Of a stretch of 64,000 nucleotides of DNA, positions 41,436 to 49,296 are shown piece after piece. The translations under genes and the position numbers were made by a program. The DNA comes from Candidatus Latescibacterota bacterium (lineage in GTDB: Bacteria; Latescibacterota; UBA2968), in NCBI GenBank assembly GCA_022823725.1, contig JAJEHL010000050.1, positions 1-64,000 on the forward strand, read 5' to 3'. Under the pieces are notes generated by a model. That model was not told where the DNA came from and made no database searches. It saw only the letters and a program-made list of their open reading frames with translations. Position 1 is the stretch's first letter. The number at the start of each line of letters is the position of its first letter.

Positions 41436-42209
41436 ATGTATTTGTACGGGATTCGCAATGCGAGTTTGAATATGGATTGGGGAAAAGATGCTTTTGCAGT
41501 GGCGGGGGATATTGGATTTGATGGGGTGGAGATTGTGCTGCGAGAGGAGGAGCGATTGGATTGGCTTTTGAGTGCGGCGGGTCGGGATGAGGTTGGGCGA
41601 TGGGTTGAGGAGACGGGCGCGCAAGCGTGTTCAATCAGTTTTGCCCTGTTTCGGGAATACAAGGGGCATGAGGAAGACGAGGCTGTGCGCGACCGCGTGG
41701 TAGGTCTCGTGCAAAAGGGAATTCGCGCATGTAAGGGGATGGGGGGTGTCGGTATTTTACTTCCGTATTTTGATGCGGAGAATCTCGATATGTCGAGCGC
41801 GCATGCAGAATTGCTGATTGAGGACTTGAAGCAATGCGCCCCTGTCGCTGAAGATGAGGGTATTAAAGTAGCTCTGGAGACGAGTTTTTCACCGGGGTTG
41901 TTGAGAACGATTTGCGATGGTGTGGGTTCTGAGATGGTGGGGGTATATCAAGATACGGCGAATGCACTGCAATACGGGTACGATTCGGTGGATATGCTCG
42001 TTACTTTACCGGAACACACACAATTGATTCATATTAAAGATACACAGCGTTCTGATCTGGGCGAGGGTACTGTGGATTTTCCCGCGTGCCGAGATGCGAT
42101 TGCACAGATCGGTTATGAGGGTTGGCTGATTTTTGAAACGCCAGGAGGCGCTGATCCCGTGGCATCGGGTAAGAAGAATTTGACTTTTGCAAAAGAGATG
42201 TTTGGGTAG
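41436..42209 (+). CDS. Xylose-isomerase-like TIM-barrel protein
   Basis: 257 residues from the ATG at 41436 (AAAGGA ahead); an ATG five codons upstream at 41421 is the alternative. AP_endonuc_2 pattern: DIGFDGVEIVLREEERL, KGMGGVGILLPYF, GIKVALETSFSPGLL (metal Glu), VGVYQDTANALQYGYD (Asp), QLIHIKDTQRSDLGEGTVDF and GYEGWLIFETPGG (last Glu). Probably a sugar or inosose epimerase/isomerase. Its stop is 2 bp from the 3' end of the first tRNA-like gene on the opposite strand. Confidence 0.85.
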   Translation: MYLYGIRNASLNMDWGKDAFAVAGDIGFDGVEIVLREEERLDWLLSAAGRDEVGRWVEETGAQACSISFALFREYKGHEEDEAVRDRVVGLVQKGIRACKGMGGVGILLPYFDAENLDMSSAHAELLIEDLKQCAPVAEDEGIKVALETSFSPGLLRTICDGVGSEMVGVYQDTANALQYGYDSVDMLVTLPEHTQLIHIKDTQRSDLGEGTVDFPACRDAIAQIGYEGWLIFETPGGADPVASGKKNLTFAKEMFG

Positions 42210-42211
42210 GC

Positions 42212-42298
42212 TGGCAGAGGGCGAGGGAATCGAACCCTATGCGGTTGCCCGCACCGCTGACCAATGTCAGGCCACCCTCCTCAGGTGGTTCACCCCCT
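42212..42298 (-). ncRNA. tRNA-like RNA 1 (8/4 acceptor branch, no standard anticodon loop)
   Basis: 87 bases including an encoded CCA. Acceptor AGGGGGTG pairs with CGCCCTCT (8 bp, U-G at pair 7 and G-U at pair 3), discriminator G. D arm CCACC/GGTGG with a 7-base loop TGAGGAG containing the GG pair. The anticodon-position arm is CTGAC/GTCAG with only ATTG between (or 4 bp with a 6-base loop). The long variable arm is TGCGG/CCGCA capped by GCAA. T arm AGGG/CCCT around TTCGATT. The last T of CCCT could pair instead with A9, giving a 9/3 branch. G73 and the long variable arm are serine-type identity features. Last of the three in transcription order. Confidence 0.72.
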
Positions 42299-42322
42299 GC
42301 ATTTAGGCTATTGTTCTCTAAT

Positions 42323-42411
42323 TGGCAGAGGGTGAGGGAATCGAACCCTATGCGGTCGCCCGCACACGAAGCCAGAATGCTCCGCCCCATTCCAAATGGT
42401 GTTCACCCCCT
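42323..42411 (-). ncRNA. tRNA-like RNA 2 (8/4 acceptor branch, no standard anticodon loop)
   Basis: 89 bases with CCA. Acceptor AGGGGGTG/CACCCTCT, in which pair 7 is a full U-A, where copy 1 has U-G and copy 3 C-G. D arm CACCA/TGGGG (one mismatch) with loop TTTGGAA. The anticodon-position arm is GGAGC/GCTTC around ATTCTG, entirely different in sequence from the other copies yet still paired. Variable arm TGCGG-GCGA-CCGCA keeps a GNRA loop. T arm is identical to copy 1. No seven-base loop with U33 can be drawn. A 24-base spacer separates it from copy 1. Confidence 0.72.
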
Positions 42412-42432
42412 GCATTGATGCTGTTGTTTTCT

Positions 42433-42519
42433 TGGCAGAGGGCGAGGGAATTGAACCCTATGCGGTTGCCCGCACCACCGACCAGTGTCAGGCGGCCCAC
42501 CTTGAACCGTTCGCCCCCT
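42433..42519 (-). ncRNA. tRNA-like RNA 3 (8/4 acceptor branch, no standard anticodon loop)
   Basis: 87 bases with CCA. Acceptor AGGGGGCG/CGCCCTCT with C-G at pair 7. D arm CGGTT/GGCCG around CAAGGTG. Anticodon-position arm CTGAC/GTCGG around ACTG. Variable arm TGCGG-GCAA-CCGCA. T arm AGGG/CCCT around TTCAATT. It is first in transcription order, 36 bp after the stop of the PhyH gene at 42556, so the array may be processed from that transcript. The spacer to copy 2 (21 bases) resembles the other spacer (GCATT...GCTNTTGTT), so gene plus spacer was duplicated as a unit of about 112 bp. Confidence 0.72.
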
Positions 42520-42555
42520 ACCTATTTTGACAAAGCTGCGCGCTCAAGGGTTTCT

Positions 42556-43527
42556 CTATGAGTGAGGGCGCAGTTCACCCAGGGATTGTTCCCCGGGTTG
42601 AATATATTCTACGGCTGGGCTTTCGATGCGTCCGTACGCATTCCACACTTTGAATCCGAGTAAAGAGAGAAGATCGGGCGATGCTTCGGCGAGGACTTCG
42701 GGAGCCGTGCCTATGGTAAAATTTTCCTGTGGACGGAATTGAGGTCCGCAGAATGTGGTGAGTATGGCCCAGCGCATTTGGTCGCTTATATTGGCTCCCG
42801 TGCCGTGCCAGATGCGTCCGTCGAGGAATCCAACTGTGCCGGCTGGCCCTTCGAGGGCGACTGTTTCGATGGCGTTGTCATCGGGGTTGTCAGGACGTCG
42901 TCCCCACAGGTGACTGCCGGGGACGATGCGGGTGCCGCCGTTTTCCGTTGTGAAGTCGCCGATCATCCATACCACGTTGACGACGACGCGAGGCCAGATG
43001 GATGCGGTATCGGGTAGATCTGTTTGCTCGCGGGTGATAGAACCTGCGGGTAAATGCGTTCGATCTGCACGCGTTGGCATGGGCATCCACCACTGGTCTG
43101 TGTGCAGGCGCATGGGAACGCCGCCGGGTTTGGCGATGTTGGCCGAATGGCTCGATAGCAAATAATCATTGCCCAGTGCGTGATCTACGATATTGCGAAC
43201 CCCTGAGTGTAATAGCATGTCTTGAAATACCCGACCTTTGTTGATCAGCATCCACACGCGCTGGTTGACGCCTCCTGCCGATTGTGTAAACGCCCCTCCG
43301 CGTACCTGCCCGTTTTTATTTTTAAAATCCCCCCAGTTTTGTTTTGCACCCCCGTCTTCAAATGCGAGTCCGCGTTGTTTTTCCGCAATGGCCTGTTCTT
43401 TTAGGCGGGTTTTTATTTTTGAGAGGTCTTCTGCATTGAGCGCGTTGGCGAGCAGGCCATAACCACAGGTGTCGAGTTGGGTTTTGACCTGTGCGAGATT
43501 TTCGGTGGGTTGTGGAAGTTCAGACAT
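42556..43527 (-). CDS. Phytanoyl-CoA dioxygenase family protein, canonical active site
   Basis: 323 residues with GAGGAA before the ATG. Complete Fe(II)/2-oxoglutarate site: H142-T-D144 (MRLHTDQWW), IVPGSHLWGRRP near 201, distal H241 (GRIWHGTG) and R252. An active oxygenase is expected. An N-terminal helical part (LNAEDLSKIKTRLKEQAIAEKQRG) and GGAKQNWGDFKNKNGQVRGGAF are family-like. It is 29 bp downstream of the MFS gene and directly upstream of the tRNA-like array on the same strand. Confidence 0.9.
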   Translation of the reverse strand: MSELPQPTENLAQVKTQLDTCGYGLLANALNAEDLSKIKTRLKEQAIAEKQRGLAFEDGGAKQNWGDFKNKNGQVRGGAFTQSAGGVNQRVWMLINKGRVFQDMLLHSGVRNIVDHALGNDYLLSSHSANIAKPGGVPMRLHTDQWWMPMPTRADRTHLPAGSITREQTDLPDTASIWPRVVVNVVWMIGDFTTENGGTRIVPGSHLWGRRPDNPDDNAIETVALEGPAGTVGFLDGRIWHGTGANISDQMRWAILTTFCGPQFRPQENFTIGTAPEVLAEASPDLLSLLGFKVWNAYGRIESPAVEYIQPGEQSLGELRPHS

Positions 43528-43556
43528 GCGTATTCCTCAGATTTGGATAATTGCTG

Positions 43557-44855
43557 TTATCGGGGCAAAATGCCATACTGGCGCAGGGTGCTTTCCAGTG
43601 TTGGCTTGCTAAGGCGAATGTGGTCGTCGTTTAACAAATAGGAGAAGACGTAGCCGAGGCCGAGCATAAAAATTCCGATTAAGAAGCAATATATGACTGC
43701 GCGGTCGGGGTATTGGTCTTTCAGGTATCCCACGTAGAGCGGTCCGAAGATTCCCGCTGCGGCCCAGGCGGTCAGGATTGCACCGTAGATTGTGGACATT
43801 TTTTTGCTGCCAAAAACGTCGAGTACAAAAGATGGCATTGTGGCAAAGCCGCCGCCAAAGCACAACAGGACATAACAGACGAGTGCGGAAAAGATCCAGG
43901 GGTTGCGCTCTGTCATCAAGATGCCGAAAACAATCATCTGACTGGCGAGTAAAATTCTGAAGACGCCAACGCGCCCTATGCGGTCCGATAGCAATCCCCA
44001 GAAGAGCCGCCCCACGCCGTTGCACAGGGAACTGACGGCGATGAGCGTGGCGCCGTACTCGGCGAGTGTTACCGGTTCCAGGGATGGATCTGCAAATCCC
44101 CAAACTTCTTGCAGGAGTTCCGACTGAAAGCTGATGACGGAGATACCCGCGGCGATGTTGAAGAAGAATACGATCCACATGAGGACAAATTCAGAAGATC
44201 GAAGATAGGGCGCGACTGTGTCTTCGTATTCCATGGGGTCATCGTCAGCAACGGGTACAACTGCGGCTTTGGGATCGCTCAGCACAAAGCTGGAGGGCAA
44301 CAGGATACAGGCAAATACAATGCCGAGCCACAAGAAGACAAGGGTCAGGTCCGATTCTGTTCGCAGTACGAGAAAGGGTGCCAAAATTTTGCTCAAGAGA
44401 AATGCACCCACGCCAAATCCCATCACGACGATGCCTGTCACCAGACCCTTGCGATCTGGAAACCACTTTGCTGCGGTTGCAACTGGCGTTACATAGCCAA
44501 GTCCAATGCCCGCACCCCCGATAACGCCGTATCCCAGGTAAAAGAGTGAGATAAGATCCAGATGAAGGGCGAGGCTCGCGATCATATAGCCGCCGGAAAA
44601 CATGATGCTGCCAGCGACTGCGAGTTTGCGAGGTCCGAACTTGGGCAATGTTGCGCCTGCCCAGGCTGCGGATGTGCCGAGTGAAAAGATCGCGATACTA
44701 AAAGCCCACGCGGTTTCTGTGAATGTCCAGCCGAGTTGCCTGACCAGAAGCGTTTGAAAGAAACTCCACGCGTACACGGTGCCGAAACAGAGTTGCAGGA
44801 GCGTGCATAAGAGCGCGATGACTGAACGCGGAATCTGTATTTCCCGTTTTGCCAT
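43557..44855 (-). CDS. MFS transporter, OFA (oxalate/formate antiporter) type
   Basis: 432 residues with 12 predicted membrane helices. OFA-like features: TLLQLCFGTVYAWSFFQTLLVRQLGW in TM1, YGVIGGAGIGLGYVTPVATAAKWFPDRKGLVTGIVVMGFGVGAF across TM4-5, and GRLFWGLLSDRIGR in the second half. The family exchanges small carboxylates (oxalate, formate, lactate). The ATG is 2 bp from the stop of the sensor gene, so it is the third gene of a binding-protein/sensor/transporter operon. A carboxylate ligand for the whole operon is a reasonable inference. Confidence 0.87.
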   Translation of the reverse strand: MAKREIQIPRSVIALLCTLLQLCFGTVYAWSFFQTLLVRQLGWTFTETAWAFSIAIFSLGTSAAWAGATLPKFGPRKLAVAGSIMFSGGYMIASLALHLDLISLFYLGYGVIGGAGIGLGYVTPVATAAKWFPDRKGLVTGIVVMGFGVGAFLLSKILAPFLVLRTESDLTLVFLWLGIVFACILLPSSFVLSDPKAAVVPVADDDPMEYEDTVAPYLRSSEFVLMWIVFFFNIAAGISVISFQSELLQEVWGFADPSLEPVTLAEYGATLIAVSSLCNGVGRLFWGLLSDRIGRVGVFRILLASQMIVFGILMTERNPWIFSALVCYVLLCFGGGFATMPSFVLDVFGSKKMSTIYGAILTAWAAAGIFGPLYVGYLKDQYPDRAVIYCFLIGIFMLGLGYVFSYLLNDDHIRLSKPTLESTLRQYGILPR

Positions 44856-44857
44856 TT

Positions 44858-45574
44858 TTATGTATCCGATTGCTCGCTTTTTTTGCCTTCAGAAACATAG
44901 AAGAAGAGGTTGGCCAGATGCCCGACCTCGTCGTCGCGCGATAGTAGCTTGTCGTCCGAGGCTCCATCTTCACCTCGCGCGCGACCCACCGCATAAGCGA
45001 GGAGGTCGCCGAGGGGATTCGCCGCGAGGTTGACGAGCCATATCGCGGCAAAGAAGCCAACCACGAGTATGATGCAGATGAGATAGACCTGCCTTCCGAT
45101 TGCTCTCTGAATTTTCAGTGCAATCAGCCCCGTGTCCATGCCCACGTGAACCGTGCCGGCAATGCCTGCCAGAATCGGACTGCCAACTTCCACGAAATCG
45201 CCCATTCCGGGCAGATTGCGTTCTATGGCTTCTGTTTTGAATGGGTCGTCTGTCCGAATGACTTCGGGAATGCCAGGTACAAATGTGTGGGCGAGAAATT
45301 CACCTGATTCATCTGTGATATAGATGTATTTGATGCTCTGGATTTCGACAAACTGATCGATGAGCGACTGCAAAGCCGCGAGGTCTCGATTTAAGAGAAT
45401 ATCGACACTGGAGTCGGCGATGGTCTTCGCGATGTTCTTGCTGTTGTTCTCGTATTCCTCCGACAGGTGTGTATCGACTGTGTAAATACACAGGGCGGAT
45501 GTTGACAGGCTGATCATACCAAATAGCGCGAAGATGCCGAACCGCGTTTTTTGAAAGAGTTTTTTGATTTTCAT
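44858..45574 (-). CDS. Membrane sensor with periplasmic domain and HAMP, no output domain
   Basis: 238 residues. TM1 at about 11-32 (FGIFALFGMISLSTSALCIYTV), a periplasmic PAS/Cache-like domain (NIAKTIADSSVDILLNRDLAALQSLIDQFVEIQSIKYIYITDESGEFLAHTF), TM2 near 167-190 (VYLICIILVVGFFAAIWLVNLAA), then a HAMP-like helix pair ending with DDEVGHLANLFFYVSEG. The protein stops there: no kinase, GGDEF or chemoreceptor signalling domain follows. ATG overlaps the stop of the binding-protein gene by 4 bp. A cytoplasmic partner encoded elsewhere is implied. Confidence 0.78.
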   Translation of the reverse strand: MKIKKLFQKTRFGIFALFGMISLSTSALCIYTVDTHLSEEYENNSKNIAKTIADSSVDILLNRDLAALQSLIDQFVEIQSIKYIYITDESGEFLAHTFVPGIPEVIRTDDPFKTEAIERNLPGMGDFVEVGSPILAGIAGTVHVGMDTGLIALKIQRAIGRQVYLICIILVVGFFAAIWLVNLAANPLGDLLAYAVGRARGEDGASDDKLLSRDDEVGHLANLFFYVSEGKKSEQSDT

Positions 45575-46893
45575 TTTTTGCCAAACCTGTCTTCCCAGTT
45601 ATCCAGCGTGACAAAACGGCCGTTTTCGACAACGGTGTAATAGACCCGCTGTAGGCCCTGCCGTCGGTCTGGTCCAAAAGAGACCTGTTCGCCGATGCCC
45701 AGATCAAAATCTCGAATGCTGAAGACCGCGTCTTCGAGTTGGCTTCGCTGCGGGTCGTCATCGAGACGGCGCAGAATTTCAACCATCAATTTGGCGTTGA
45801 GGAATCCCTCGAGGCTGACAAAACTTTGCGCGAAGGGGGTGTAGTCCTCTTTCACCAGTTCTTCGGGTGGCTGAGGAGCGTATTGTTGCATCATTTCGCG
45901 GTATTCTTTGACGGCTGGCGTGGATGTTTCTTCGTAGCTGGGCACGACCTGAGAGTTTACGAGTAGTTGCGTGTATGACTCGCTGTTGTCCTGTCCTTCG
46001 GTGAGGAGTTTCAAGAGGTTTTCGCTTCCCACAAAGGACAGGTTGGCAATTGGAACCCGCAAGCCGAGGTCAACGGCGTCGCGCGCAAAGGCCGCACAAG
46101 CTGCATAGGCTCCGATGCAGATGACAGCTTCCGGGTCTGATGCTTTCAGTATTTCGACCTGTTTTCGCATGCTGCCGGTGAATTTTTCTCCGCGGCGATA
46201 TGTCGCTTCGCCCGCTATTTGTTCTCCATGCTGTTTCAGGGCACTTCTCACGCCCGCCCATCCACTGCGGCCATAAGCATCGGCTTGATAGAATACGGCT
46301 ATGCGTTTTCGGTTGATGCGAACAAAATTATCCACGAGACCGGCGGTTTCCTGGCGGTAGGAAGCGCGCAGATTAAAGGCGAAGTCGCCATAAGGCGGTT
46401 CTCGCTGGGGTTGCGCGCCGGTGAATGGAAAGAATAAGAAGATGTTTCTGTCCTGGAATTTTTTGAGCATGGGGAGCACGCGGGTTACGGTGGGCGTTCC
46501 CACATAACCAAAGAGCAAAAATACTTCGTCTTCCAACATCAATTTCAGGGTGTTTTTGACGGAGGGGTCAGGCTGGTAGCCGTCGTCATAGGTTTTGAGA
46601 ACGACTTTGCGTCCCGATATGCCTCCCTGTTGATTGATGTGTGTGAAATACGCACTGGCACCGCGATACAGTTCGATGCCCAAACCCCGGGACGGACCGG
46701 AGAACGCTGCGGACACGCCGAGGATAATCTCGGTGTCGGTCACGCCAGATGATGTCAGTGTCATGGTGTGCCTCCTTGTTTGTGGTTCAAGCTGGCCGGT
46801 GTTGGCGACCGCTATCAGAGTTTTCAACCATGGAGCGATCGCGCAACAGGCAAGGCCGGAACGGATGAGTGCTCTTCTCGTTATTGGTTTCAT
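45571..46893 (-). CDS. Periplasmic ligand-binding protein (LivJ/Peripla_BP_6 type)
   Basis: 440 residues. From the ATG at 46893 the product has a twin-arginine-like signal (TRRALIRSGLACCAIAPWLKTL). The binding fold shows TEIILGVSAAFSGPSRGLGIELYRGASAYFTHINQQGGISGRKV, LMLEDEVFLLFGYVGTPT, RIAVFYQADAYGRSGWAGV and AVICIGAYAACAAFARDA. A second start at Met44 (46764) has a near-perfect AAGGAGG ahead, whereas the 46893 ATG has none; that shorter form would lack the signal. No ABC permease or ATPase is adjacent; the overlap with the sensor gene suggests ligand presentation to that sensor. Confidence 0.85.
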   Translation of the reverse strand: MKPITRRALIRSGLACCAIAPWLKTLIAVANTGQLEPQTRRHTMTLTSSGVTDTEIILGVSAAFSGPSRGLGIELYRGASAYFTHINQQGGISGRKVVLKTYDDGYQPDPSVKNTLKLMLEDEVFLLFGYVGTPTVTRVLPMLKKFQDRNIFLFFPFTGAQPQREPPYGDFAFNLRASYRQETAGLVDNFVRINRKRIAVFYQADAYGRSGWAGVRSALKQHGEQIAGEATYRRGEKFTGSMRKQVEILKASDPEAVICIGAYAACAAFARDAVDLGLRVPIANLSFVGSENLLKLLTEGQDNSESYTQLLVNSQVVPSYEETSTPAVKEYREMMQQYAPQPPEELVKEDYTPFAQSFVSLEGFLNAKLMVEILRRLDDDPQRSQLEDAVFSIRDFDLGIGEQVSFGPDRRQGLQRVYYTVVENGRFVTLDNWEDRFGKK

Positions 46894-46929
46894 ACGGGAT
46901 ATGCTCTTTCGCAGGATGCCCAGACTTGA

Positions 46930-47730
46930 TTATTCTTCAAGTGTTGGGCGATTTAGCCGCGTGTGATAGGGCGGCTCCATGACCGCGCGTTGTCGGTCGG
47001 TTGCCCATTCGGGTATGTCGTAGGCGCGTACATACGCCATGTTGCCGGCGGTGTAGCGGGTGAGCGTTGACCGCCGCGGATAATCCGCTTTCCAGGGCAG
47101 GGTGCCGTGTGTGACGGCTTCGGTGAAGATGATTGCGTCGCCTGCCTTACAGGTGATCTGGCGGATGTGTTCCTGGTGTTTTTGGTAGAGGCGCATTTCT
47201 TGCGGACAGGGATAATTGCTTTTGTGTGATCCGGGTATGAGGGAGAGACCGCCGTCGCCCGGGTTGACATCTGTGAGCTGGATGGAGACGACAGTGAGTC
47301 CGTTGTGCATTTTGCCATCTCTGAATATATAATACTGGTTGGGGTCAAATCCAGGTCCAGAGGAGCCGTGGAAGCGATGGCCTTCGGCTCCTTTGTCCAT
47401 CCAGAGTAGAAACATCTGGTGATCGATGCGAAAGCCCTTGCCGAGTATTTCGTTGAGGTAGGGCACTATGAGGGGGTGCGCCAGCATGTCGCGGAAGGGG
47501 TTGCACCAGGGTTCCTTCCAGTGGATGAGGCTGCCCAACTCGCCGCGACCATGCGTGCCTTCAAGGGCCGGCGAGTCGCCGTCGAGACGCTGTTCCCTCG
47601 GGCGAACACGCCCCTTGTCTAGATGGCGATCAACGGCTTCGTTCGCCAGGGCGAGTTCGTCCTCGGTCAAGACGTTTTTGACGACGAGATACCCGTTGAG
47701 GTCAAAGAGATATTTTTCGTCTTCGGTCAT
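46930..47730 (-). CDS. Phytanoyl-CoA dioxygenase-like protein with HxS in place of HxD
   Basis: 266 residues, MTEDEKYLFDLNGYLVVKNVL.... The distance to LIPGSHKS (49 residues from the first histidine to the PGSH histidine, same as in the 9750 protein) places H121-G122-S123 at the HxD site; distal H208 (AVTHGT) and R219/R220 are kept. The carboxylate is therefore absent, as in the proteins at 7839 and 9750. It ends 37 bp before the binding-protein gene starts and lies 22 bp after the CehA/McbA-like gene. Fold assignment is firm; catalytic ability is uncertain. Confidence 0.87.
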   Translation of the reverse strand: MTEDEKYLFDLNGYLVVKNVLTEDELALANEAVDRHLDKGRVRPREQRLDGDSPALEGTHGRGELGSLIHWKEPWCNPFRDMLAHPLIVPYLNEILGKGFRIDHQMFLLWMDKGAEGHRFHGSSGPGFDPNQYYIFRDGKMHNGLTVVSIQLTDVNPGDGGLSLIPGSHKSNYPCPQEMRLYQKHQEHIRQITCKAGDAIIFTEAVTHGTLPWKADYPRRSTLTRYTAGNMAYVRAYDIPEWATDRQRAVMEPPYHTRLNRPTLEE

Positions 47731-47752
47731 GGTATTAGGCTTTCTGGAGTTT

Positions 47753-49198
47753 TCAATTTATCAGGCTCGCATACGCCTCTCGTCCCTGGCGGAAGAGGTC
47801 TTTGACTTCTTCGCGTTGCTGGTCGGTGTTGTAGCGGCCATAGGTGTCGATCCATTTGAGCGCGTCTTCGATGCCGTTGAGAAAATACTGTGCGGATTCG
47901 TTGCGCTCGGCAGGCGGACGGCCGCAGGCAAAATAAACCGGGCTGCTGTGTGCGTAGATCGATTGGTCAAAGCTGTCGCGCTGGTTGCCCCAGAGCCGGG
48001 CTGCGATCCAGCCGTCGCGGTCGATGTTTACCCGATGGCGAACAGTGCCTTCGCGTTTGCCTTCGGGATAGTTTTCCCTGTGGATGATGCGGCCATTCAT
48101 CGCGATTTCAGCGCAGTGAATGGGGTAATAGGATGTGAATGTGGATTCTATGTCGAGGGAGCCGCCAGAGGGCAATTCGACCGTGGCACCCATGGGGTGG
48201 TCGTTTACGTTCAGGTCAATGGCGGGACCGTTGGTGATGAAGGTGTTGCCCGATTTCATACCGGCAATCCAGTTTTCGTAGGAGAATGCGCCACTGGTGT
48301 TGACATAGACGCGGTTGTTGGAGCAGACGAACCAGTCGGTGCCGGTGGAGGCGGGTAAGGCGATGCCGCAGTTGAGCAGTTTGTACCACAGGTCGTATTC
48401 GGGATCCATCCAGAAGGGGTCGAACAGGTTGAAGGCGTCCAGTTTGCCCAGTGCCGCGGCAATGGGGGCTTCCATACCGCGACCGTTGTGACACCATATT
48501 ACAATGCCACCTTGATCGCGGGCTTCGTCGCAGCAAAAGCACAGCGGGGGATAGTCGGGGTCGAATTGCGCGGTGAGGATGTGGCCCCGGCTGACGGGTT
48601 GGATGAGGTTGCGAATGTTGAGGAACATGACGTGCCCATATCCAAACCCCCAGGGCGAGTTTTCGCCGTAGTGGCGGTTTTCTTCACCGATGTCGAGTAC
48701 GTGATGTGCGGTGGTAAATTCGTTCATTACGCCGATGGGATATTTGTTGCTGGCGTAGGGGAGTTGTCTTCTGTCGAGGACGCTTACGACAGTGACGTTG
48801 TAGCCTTCCACGCTACAGTCGATGGCGAGTCGGTCGTCGGGACGGGTTTCTTTTTCGTCGTAGTGGATGTGTGTGTTGCCCGGATACCAGTTGTTTTCCT
48901 GTGGGATATACCAGCGGTTGAGGGTGATTTCGATGTCTTTGACGCCGTTTTCCGGCATTTCGACTACGGTGCGGATGGGTTCGTATTCCGTACCGCGTTC
49001 GACCAGTATGTCGGTGCGCCCGCGCGAGGCTTGAACTTCAAATTCGCCATCGCAGAAGAAGAAGGGGGTGCCGGGTCCGCGTTTGAGCATGGCGTCGCGC
49101 GGGTGACAAAAACGGCCGTTGGCGGTCAGGACGTGTACTTTGGCGTTGATTGGTTCGCCTGTCGCGCTGTCAATAATATGTCCGTGCAGGGTGCCCAT
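47753..49198 (-). CDS. CehA/McbA-family metallohydrolase with N-terminal carboxypeptidase-regulatory-like domain
   Basis: 481 residues. N-terminal beta-sandwich GTLHGHIIDSATGEPINAKVHV, then a PHP-like catalytic part: WYPGNTHIHYDEKETRPDD (metal His pair), VTVVSVLDRRQLPY, GFGYGHVMFLN, GGIVIWCHNGRG and LPASTGTDWFVCSNNRVYVN with the late Asp. CehA and McbA, the named members, hydrolyse carbaryl-type carbamates; substrates of most others are unknown. No signal peptide. The PhyH gene at 46930 follows after 22 bp. Confidence 0.84.
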   Translation of the reverse strand: MGTLHGHIIDSATGEPINAKVHVLTANGRFCHPRDAMLKRGPGTPFFFCDGEFEVQASRGRTDILVERGTEYEPIRTVVEMPENGVKDIEITLNRWYIPQENNWYPGNTHIHYDEKETRPDDRLAIDCSVEGYNVTVVSVLDRRQLPYASNKYPIGVMNEFTTAHHVLDIGEENRHYGENSPWGFGYGHVMFLNIRNLIQPVSRGHILTAQFDPDYPPLCFCCDEARDQGGIVIWCHNGRGMEAPIAAALGKLDAFNLFDPFWMDPEYDLWYKLLNCGIALPASTGTDWFVCSNNRVYVNTSGAFSYENWIAGMKSGNTFITNGPAIDLNVNDHPMGATVELPSGGSLDIESTFTSYYPIHCAEIAMNGRIIHRENYPEGKREGTVRHRVNIDRDGWIAARLWGNQRDSFDQSIYAHSSPVYFACGRPPAERNESAQYFLNGIEDALKWIDTYGRYNTDQQREEVKDLFRQGREAYASLIN

Positions 49199-49296
49199 CG
49201 TACGCTCCGGTTATTCGAGATGTTTCTGCAATAGCGTTTTGAGAATTCGATCATATATTCCTTGCAGCCCCTCTCAGAGCCACAAGGAACGCCTGA

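Noticed and set aside
42212-42519. The tRNA-like copies as selenocysteine tRNA or ordinary serine tRNA
   Set aside because: No TCA or serine anticodon sits in a seven-base loop, and the anticodon-position stem-loop is too short in all three copies.
42322-42561. Open reading frames through the tRNA-like array on both strands
   Set aside because: They overlap structured RNA genes, have no ribosome-binding site and read like the spurious peptides often translated from tRNA genes.
47468-48358. A 296-codon plus-strand open frame
   Set aside because: It is antisense to the CehA/McbA-like and PhyH genes and shows no domain pattern.
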